Assembly: GCF_000423185.1 (NCBI RefSeq)
Contig: NZ_AUHM01000005.1
Span: 1-64,000 of the forward strand
DNA length: 64,000 bases
Origin: Inquilinus limosus DSM 16000
GTDB taxonomy: Bacteria > Pseudomonadota > Alphaproteobacteria > DSM-16000 > Inquilinaceae
Direction of reading: 5' to 3'
The position numbers and the translations under genes are program-made. Numbering within the stretch: the stretch's first letter is position 1; each line of letters starts with the position of its first letter. Under the pieces are notes generated by a model. The model saw nothing but the letters and a program-made list of their open reading frames with translations, had not been told where the DNA came from and ran no database searches. Below, piece by piece: positions 58,678 through 64,000 of this stretch.

Positions 58678-61329
58678 ATGACCGTCAACGCCAGCTCGAT
58701 CACCCGGATTTCGGTCGACAGCAGCGGCAACAGCGCCAACAACATCGCCACCGGCGCCGCGATGTCGGCCGATGGCCGCTATGTCGTGTTCCAGAGCACC
58801 GCGACCAACCTGGTCGCCGGCGACGCCAACGGCTTTTTCGACGTGTTCCTGCGCGACACGCAGACCGGCGCCACCACGCTGATTTCCACGGCGACCGGAG
58901 GGACGCAGGGCAACAACGTCTCCAGCGTGCCGGCGATCACCGATGACGGCCGCTTCGTGTTTTACAGCAGCACCGCGACCAATCTGGTCGGCGGCGACGC
59001 CAACGCGGTCCTGGATATCTTCATGCGGGACACGCAGACGGGCGTCACCACCCGCGTCTCGACCACCTCCGCCGGCGGCGAGGCCAATGGCGCGTCGCAG
59101 AATGTGGACGTCACCGGCAACGGCGCCTTCATCGGGTTCCAGAGCACGGCCAGCAACCTGGTGGCCGGCGACAGCAATGGCGTGGGCGACATCTTCGTCA
59201 AGAACCTGTCGACCGGCGCGGTGACCCGCGTCTCGGTGGCGAATGACGGCTCGCAGTCGGACGGAGCCTCCTTCGTGGCCCGCCTGTCCGAGGACGGCAA
59301 CCGCGTCTCCTTCGTCAGCAACGCCAGCAACCTGACCGCGAACGACAGCAACGGCGCGGTCGGCGACGTCTTCGTCCGCGACATCGCCGCCGGCACCACC
59401 ACCCTCGTCTCCGTCTCCACCGGCGGCGGATCGGGCGACGGCGCATCGTCGGGCGCCTCGATTTCCGGCAACGGCCGCTATGTCGTGTTCAACAGCGACG
59501 CGACGAACCTGGTCGCCGGCGACACCAACGGCGCCGCCGACATCTTCGTCCGCGACCTGCAGACCAACACCACGACCCGCGTCTCCACCGCGACCGACGG
59601 CAGCCAGTCCAACGACCTTTCGGGCCAGGCGGTGATCTCCGCCGACGGACGCTACGTCGTGTTCATGAGCGCGGCCAGCAACCTGGTGGCCGGCGACACC
59701 AACGGGGTCCGCGACGTCTTCCTGAAGGATCTGGTCACGGGCGCGGTGACGCGCCTCTCCGTCGGCATCGACGGGTCGCAGCTCAACGATCTCTCGAACA
59801 CGCCTTCGATCTCGGCCGACGGCCGCACCGTCACCTTCCAGACGCAGGCGACCAATGCCGGGGCGGGCGCCGATGCCAACGGCACCGGCTTCGACGTGTT
59901 CCGCATCTCCCTGGTGGCCTCGGCCGGGGCCGACCGCATGATCGGCTCCGACGGCAACGACACGATCGACGGGTTGGCGGGAAGCGACATCCTCACCGGC
60001 GGCCTCGGCAACGATGTGCTGGCCGGAGGCGCCGGGGCGGACCAGCTCTTCGGCGGCGACGGCGCCGACACGGCGGACTACTCGGCCTCCGCCGCCGGGG
60101 TCACCGCTGACCTGGCGGCCGGCACCGGCACTGGCGGCGACGCCCAGGGCGATGTGCTGACGGCGATCGAGAATCTGACCGGCTCGGCCCAGGCCGATGA
60201 CCTCTACGGCTCCGCCGGCGCCAACGCGCTCAGCGGCGGCGCCGGCGACGACACGCTCCGCGGCGGGGCGGGGGGAGACACGCTCAACGGCGGCGACGGC
60301 TCGGACTTCGCCAACTACCAGGGCTCGGCCGCGGCGGTCGCGGTCAACCTGCTGGCCGGCTCCGCCTCGGGCGGCGACGCCGCGGGCGACACGCTGACCA
60401 ATATCGAGAACCTCTACGGGTCCAGCCACAACGACCAGCTCACCGGCAACAACGTCCGCAACATCATCGGCGGCGAGCTCGGCGACGACACCATCGTCGG
60501 CAATGGCGGCGACGATGCCCTGGCCGGGGAAGCCGGCAACGACAGCCTCGACGGCGGCGACGGCAACGACCGGCTCGTCGGCGGCGCCGGGGTCGACACG
60601 ATCCATGGCGGCATCGGCGCCGATTCCGTCGATGCCGGCAGCGAGAACGACACCGTCCTCGGTGAGGCCGGCAACGATATCCTCTACGGCGGCGCGGGCG
60701 ACGACCAGCTCGACGGCGGCGACGGCAACGACCTGCTGGAAGGGGCGGCCGGGGCCGATGCCCTGACCGGCGGCGCCGGCACCGACACGGCCAGCTACGC
60801 CGGCTCGGCCGCCGGGGTGACGATCGACCTCGCCAGCGGCGCGGCCTCCGGCGGCGATGCGCAGGGCGACACCCTGTCCGGCATCGAGCAGGTGCTGGGC
60901 TCGGCCCAGGCCGACACGCTGACCGGCGATACCGGCGCCAACACGCTGTGGGGCAGGGCGGGCGACGACGTGCTCACCGGCGGTGGCGGCGGCGATCTGC
61001 TGAAGGGCGGGGCGGGCGGCGACCGCTTCGTCTACGCGGCCCTGTCCGACAGCGCGGTCTCGGGCCTCGGCAAGGACGTGATCGCGGATTTCGCGGCCGG
61101 CGACCGGATCGACCTCTCGGCGATCGACGCCGACGGCAATTCGGCCAACGGCGACACCGCCTTCACCTTCGGCACCGGCGGCTTCACCGGCGACGGCGGG
61201 GAGCTGCGGGTGGTGACGGCGGGGGCGATCCAGGTGGTCTATGCCGATGTCGACGGCGACAAGGCGCCGGACTTCGCCATCAACGTCATCTCCGACCACG
61301 CGCTCACTGCAGCAGATTTCCTGCTCTAG
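58678..61329 (+). CDS. Seven-repeat beta-propeller RTX protein
   Basis: An 883-residue protein of three parts. Residues ~10-420 hold seven repeats of ~58 residues of the form G.ADGRYVVFQS.ATNLVAGD.NG..DVFLRD..TG.TTR.S, each closing in S.GG or S.DG: very likely a seven-bladed propeller. Residues ~425-790 are RTX calcium-binding nonapeptides (GGxGxDxLx). The last ~85 residues (DRIDLSAIDADG..GTGGFTGDGGELRVV..) are a serralysin-like C-terminal module. No Sec signal; type I secretion is expected. GGGAGGAC precedes ATG 58678. Binding or structural role unknown. Confidence 0.83.
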   Translation: MTVNASSITRISVDSSGNSANNIATGAAMSADGRYVVFQSTATNLVAGDANGFFDVFLRDTQTGATTLISTATGGTQGNNVSSVPAITDDGRFVFYSSTATNLVGGDANAVLDIFMRDTQTGVTTRVSTTSAGGEANGASQNVDVTGNGAFIGFQSTASNLVAGDSNGVGDIFVKNLSTGAVTRVSVANDGSQSDGASFVARLSEDGNRVSFVSNASNLTANDSNGAVGDVFVRDIAAGTTTLVSVSTGGGSGDGASSGASISGNGRYVVFNSDATNLVAGDTNGAADIFVRDLQTNTTTRVSTATDGSQSNDLSGQAVISADGRYVVFMSAASNLVAGDTNGVRDVFLKDLVTGAVTRLSVGIDGSQLNDLSNTPSISADGRTVTFQTQATNAGAGADANGTGFDVFRISLVASAGADRMIGSDGNDTIDGLAGSDILTGGLGNDVLAGGAGADQLFGGDGADTADYSASAAGVTADLAAGTGTGGDAQGDVLTAIENLTGSAQADDLYGSAGANALSGGAGDDTLRGGAGGDTLNGGDGSDFANYQGSAAAVAVNLLAGSASGGDAAGDTLTNIENLYGSSHNDQLTGNNVRNIIGGELGDDTIVGNGGDDALAGEAGNDSLDGGDGNDRLVGGAGVDTIHGGIGADSVDAGSENDTVLGEAGNDILYGGAGDDQLDGGDGNDLLEGAAGADALTGGAGTDTASYAGSAAGVTIDLASGAASGGDAQGDTLSGIEQVLGSAQADTLTGDTGANTLWGRAGDDVLTGGGGGDLLKGGAGGDRFVYAALSDSAVSGLGKDVIADFAAGDRIDLSAIDADGNSANGDTAFTFGTGGFTGDGGELRVVTAGAIQVVYADVDGDKAPDFAINVISDHALTAADFLL

Positions 61330-61442
61330 AAACAGCCCCTCGACCCCGGACCGCCGCTGACGGCGGCGGTCCGGGCGAAACAGGCAGGCGCGTCGAACCG
61401 AACAGTCCCCCAAAGGCAGCATGGGAAAAGGGGAGATTCGCC

Positions 61443-62654
61443 ATGACCACCACCTTTACAGCGAATCTGGACTCGTCCCAGGAGGTCGGGACGGGCAGCA
61501 CCGAGACCGCGACCGGCGTGGCGACGGTGAGCCTGAACACGGCGGGCACCGCCATGACCTATTCGGTCACGGTCTCCGCCGGCATTGATTTCGGCGAACT
61601 GATCGACGGCGTCGGGCGGACGGCGGATCCGCTCGACGACGCCACCCTGATGCACATCCACGCCCAGGCCCGCGGCAGCAACGGCGGGGTCGTGTTCGAT
61701 ATCCTGCCGCGGGGCGTGACCGACGATGACGACGACCTGACCATCGTCGAGAACGGCGACGGCTCGGTCACGATCAGCGGCGTCTGGGAGACCACCGACA
61801 GCGATCCGCTGACGGCCGACATCGTCGCCGCGCTGCAGGCGGGGACCGGCCCGAACGACGTCTCGTTCTACTTCAACATCCACACCGCCCAGTTCGGCGG
61901 CGGCGCGATCCGCGGTCAGCTGGTCACCCGCGCCAGCGAGAATGCCGACAGATTCGTCGGCACCGGCGCCGCCGACGTCATCGACGCCTTCGGCGGCGAC
62001 GACAATCTGCGCGGGGGCGGCGGCGCCGACAGCCTGACCGGCGGGGCCGACAACGACATCCTGATCGGTGGGGCCGGCGGCGACACCCTCGCCGGTGGTG
62101 CCGGCATCGACACGGCGGTGTACGACAGCAGCACGGCCGCGGTGACGGTCAGTCTCGGCGCCGGGACGGCATCCGGCGGCGATGCGGCCGGCGACAATCT
62201 GACCGGTGTCGAGCAGCTGTTCGGCTCGGCCTTCGACGACCGGCTGACCGGCAATGCCGGCGCCAACGGACTGTGGGGCGACGGCGGCAACGACGTGCTC
62301 ACCGGAGGCGCGGGCGCCGACACCTTGAAGGGCGGCGCCGGCACCGACAGCTTCGCCTACGGCAGCACGGCCGACAGCACCGTGGCGGCCGCAGGCCGCG
62401 ATACGATCAACGACTTCACGACCGGCGACAGGATCGACCTGTCGGCGATCGACGCCAACGGCGCCGTCGCGGGCAGCACCGCCTTCGTCTTCGGCACCGG
62501 CGGCTTCACCGGCACGGCCGGAGAGCTGCGGGTGGTGGCCATCCCCGACGGTTACCAGGCGGTCTATGGCGACACCGACGGCGACAAGACGCCCGATATC
62601 GCCATCGTCGTGCTGTCCGACCACGCTTTGGCTGCGGGCGATTTCGTGCTGTAG
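61443..62654 (+). CDS. CHRD-domain RTX protein
   Basis: The 403-residue protein has an N-terminal CHRD domain (residues ~3-133: FTANLDSSQEVGTGSTETATGVATVSLN, MHIHAQARG, SFYFNIHTAQFGGGAIRGQL), then RTX repeats (~145-310) and a C-terminal module nearly the same as in the preceding protein (DRIDLSAIDANG..GTGGFTGTAGELRVV..SDHALAAGDFVL). AAGGGGAG precedes ATG 61443. It follows the propeller protein by 113 bases, and both are likely exported by the same type I system, which is not in the window. Confidence 0.83.
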   Translation: MTTTFTANLDSSQEVGTGSTETATGVATVSLNTAGTAMTYSVTVSAGIDFGELIDGVGRTADPLDDATLMHIHAQARGSNGGVVFDILPRGVTDDDDDLTIVENGDGSVTISGVWETTDSDPLTADIVAALQAGTGPNDVSFYFNIHTAQFGGGAIRGQLVTRASENADRFVGTGAADVIDAFGGDDNLRGGGGADSLTGGADNDILIGGAGGDTLAGGAGIDTAVYDSSTAAVTVSLGAGTASGGDAAGDNLTGVEQLFGSAFDDRLTGNAGANGLWGDGGNDVLTGGAGADTLKGGAGTDSFAYGSTADSTVAAAGRDTINDFTTGDRIDLSAIDANGAVAGSTAFVFGTGGFTGTAGELRVVAIPDGYQAVYGDTDGDKTPDIAIVVLSDHALAAGDFVL

Positions 62655-62672
62655 GGGCCGGCCGAAGCCGGG

Positions 62673-64000
62673 TCAGTCGAGCCCGATGCGCTTTGCAGCC
62701 TCGCGGAACAGGCGCTGGTCCTCGGGGGCGAACTGCATGGCCGTGAGGAAATCATCGACGCGATAGTGCGGCAGCGCCCGGCGGATCGCGGTGACATGGC
62801 CGCGCGCCTCGTCCAGCCGGCCGGCCAGCGCCAGGGACAGCGCGGCGATCGCCAGGATCTGCGCATGCGCGTTCGGTCGGGTGGCCGCCTTCACCCCCCA
62901 ATGGGCCGCCTCGTCGAACCGGCTGAGGCGCACCAGCGCCATGGCGCGGGCGCCGAGAAAGCCGAACAGCATCGGGTCGAAGGGGCTGAGCCGGCGCGAC
63001 CGCTCGGAGGAGGCGATGGCCGTGCCCGGATCCCCGGTCTGGGAGTGGACGAAGGCGAGGGTGTAGTGGCCCTGGGCGAAATTCGGGCTCAACTCGATCG
63101 CCTGCTCCAGTTCGACGATCGCCTGGTCGTGCTCGCCGCGCAGCCACAGCGCCCGGCCCATGGCCCAATGCGCTGTGGGGTCGCGGTCGTCCGCCATCAG
63201 GCTCCGACCAGCGGCCTCGAAGGCACGGTCGACCTCCGGCCCGCGCGGGGCCCAGCCCTGGAACGCGCTCTGGAAATGGGTGAAGGACAGGCCGGCATGG
63301 GCCCGGGCGAAGGTCGGGTCCTGGCGCAGCGCGGCCTGGAAGAAGTGCCGCGCCTGATCGTTGTCGGCCTGGGTGAAGCGGTACATGTGCCACAGGCCGC
63401 GGTGATGCGCCTCCCAGGCGTCGAGGGAGTTGGGCGGCCGCAGGATGGCGCGGTTGCGCTCGATCGTCTCGATTTCGCTGTCGATCGCCGCGACGATCCG
63501 GTTGCCGATTTCCTCGAGCACCAGGAAGGCATCGTCCAGCCGGTGGTTGAACACCTCGGCCCAGACGATCCGGGCGGTCCGCGTCTCGGCCAGCTCGGCC
63601 GCCACGGTCAGGCGCGGACCCTGCTGCTCGACGAAGCCGCTGACGACGTAGTCGATATTCAGCATCCGGCCGGCATCCTCCGCCCCGACCTGCCGGTCGC
63701 GCAGGGTGAACATCGTGCCCTGGGCGATGACGAACAGGCTGCGCAGCTTGGCCAGCCGGACGGTGACGTCATGGGCCAGAGCGTCGGCGATGCCGCCCGG
63801 AAGTGTCGCCGCCTGCAACCGGTCGGTGAAGGGCATCACCGCGACCGAGGGGCGACGGGTGCCGGCGATGTCGCTGGCGGGCGCGGTCGGGGCGGTGGCG
63901 GCCGCCGCGGTGCGAGAGAGCCCGGCGTGCTGGGCCCGCGCCGTCCGCCAGGCCTCGCGCAGCGGTGCGGTGTCGAGCCCGTCTGCCTCGAATTGCCGGA
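62673..64000 (-). CDS. TPR protein with PSVAVMPF (FlgO/TolB-like) domain, 5' end outside the window
   Basis: The frame is open to the right edge, reading RQFEADGLDTAPLREAW.. before RRPSVAVMPFTDRLQ, the start of a nucleotide/FlgO-like fold often found between a DNA-binding or cyclase domain and TPR repeats. The C-terminal ~250 residues form TPR-like helices (FFQAALRQDPTFARAHAGLSFTHF; HWAMGRALWLRGEHDQAIVELEQAIELSPNFAQGHYTLAFVHSQTGD). Related proteins are adenylate cyclases or OmpR/BTAD-type regulators; the missing N terminus decides. Its 3' end lies 18 bases from the CHRD-RTX gene. Confidence 0.78.
   Translation of the reverse strand, partial: RQFEADGLDTAPLREAWRTARAQHAGLSRTAAAATAPTAPASDIAGTRRPSVAVMPFTDRLQAATLPGGIADALAHDVTVRLAKLRSLFVIAQGTMFTLRDRQVGAEDAGRMLNIDYVVSGFVEQQGPRLTVAAELAETRTARIVWAEVFNHRLDDAFLVLEEIGNRIVAAIDSEIETIERNRAILRPPNSLDAWEAHHRGLWHMYRFTQADNDQARHFFQAALRQDPTFARAHAGLSFTHFQSAFQGWAPRGPEVDRAFEAAGRSLMADDRDPTAHWAMGRALWLRGEHDQAIVELEQAIELSPNFAQGHYTLAFVHSQTGDPGTAIASSERSRRLSPFDPMLFGFLGARAMALVRLSRFDEAAHWGVKAATRPNAHAQILAIAALSLALAGRLDEARGHVTAIRRALPHYRVDDFLTAMQFAPEDQRLFREAAKRIGLD

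Noticed and set aside
59937-60760. Tandem DNA repeat or CRISPR-like array
   Set aside because: The regular pattern is codon-level repetition of RTX calcium-binding nonapeptides inside a coding sequence, not spaced identical repeats.

Overview
The window is a high-GC (roughly 70 %) bacterial chromosome segment, densely packed with short operons, GTG/TTG starts, ABC and tripartite transporters, LacI/GntR/AraC regulators and dispersed palindromic repeats. The style (alphaproteobacterial porin, MocDEF-like genes, carnitine genes, many sugar ABC systems) suggests a soil or plant-associated Rhodospirillales member such as Inquilinus/Azospirillaceae; this is inference, as no rRNA or other taxonomic marker is present.

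Layout. 1-2.4 kb: the end of an OmpA/DUF4189 protein, a small glycosyltransferase and a membrane-anchored repeat protein. 2.4-14.2 kb (minus strand): one ten-gene catabolic operon (zinc alcohol dehydrogenase, quinone oxidoreductase-like, ThDP enzyme, Liv-type importer with a fused LivM-LivG, SDR, shikimate-dehydrogenase-like protein, GMC oxidoreductase) faced by a GntR/FCD regulator with a perfect TTGTTATAACAA operator candidate. 15.0-25.7 kb: a locus resembling rhizopine/inositol catabolism, with MocF-, MocE- and MocD-like genes diverging from a LacI gene, a second related LacI gene diverging from an IolI-like isomerase, then a MocB-like binding protein, ABC ATPase, permease and a TIM-barrel isomerase. 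25.7-26.3 kb: IS630 remnant and a tiny membrane protein. 26.6-30.6 kb: tctCBA transporter plus GntR regulator. 30.6-33.3 kb: AraC regulator divergent from alaX and a doubly frameshifted EamA exporter gene. 33.4-38.9 kb: GH128-like secreted protein, a low-GC insert with a DUF1801 gene and an IS5-like remnant, HerA-like ATPase, DUF72 protein, porin. 39.2-43.6 kb: gamma-glutamyltransferase, creatininase-family amidase, VanW-glycosyltransferase fusion. 43.8-46.7 kb: carnitine-degradation genes. 46.7-48.9 kb: lipase and EamA exporter. 49.2-58.5 kb: RhaS/LsrB-type sugar importer, LacI regulator coupled to a PurN-like formyltransferase, aldose epimerase and glycerate kinase, tied together by near-identical LacI operators. 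58.7-62.7 kb: two adjacent RTX proteins sharing the same C-terminal secretion module. 62.7-64 kb: the C-terminal part of a PF-motif/TPR protein running off the window.

Cross-cutting structure. Three unrelated importer operons carry a perfect GC-rich hairpin directly after the binding-protein gene, a likely device for making more binding protein than membrane components. Several classes of palindromic dispersed repeats sit between genes, one of them inside the sugar-importer operon and one supplying the 3' end of a coding sequence. No CRISPR array, tRNA, rRNA, prophage or complete insertion sequence was seen. The strongest candidate for a little-described system is the 15-26 kb methyl-inositol/rhizopine-like locus; the ten-gene ThDP/AroE-like operon at 2.4-14.2 kb is second.
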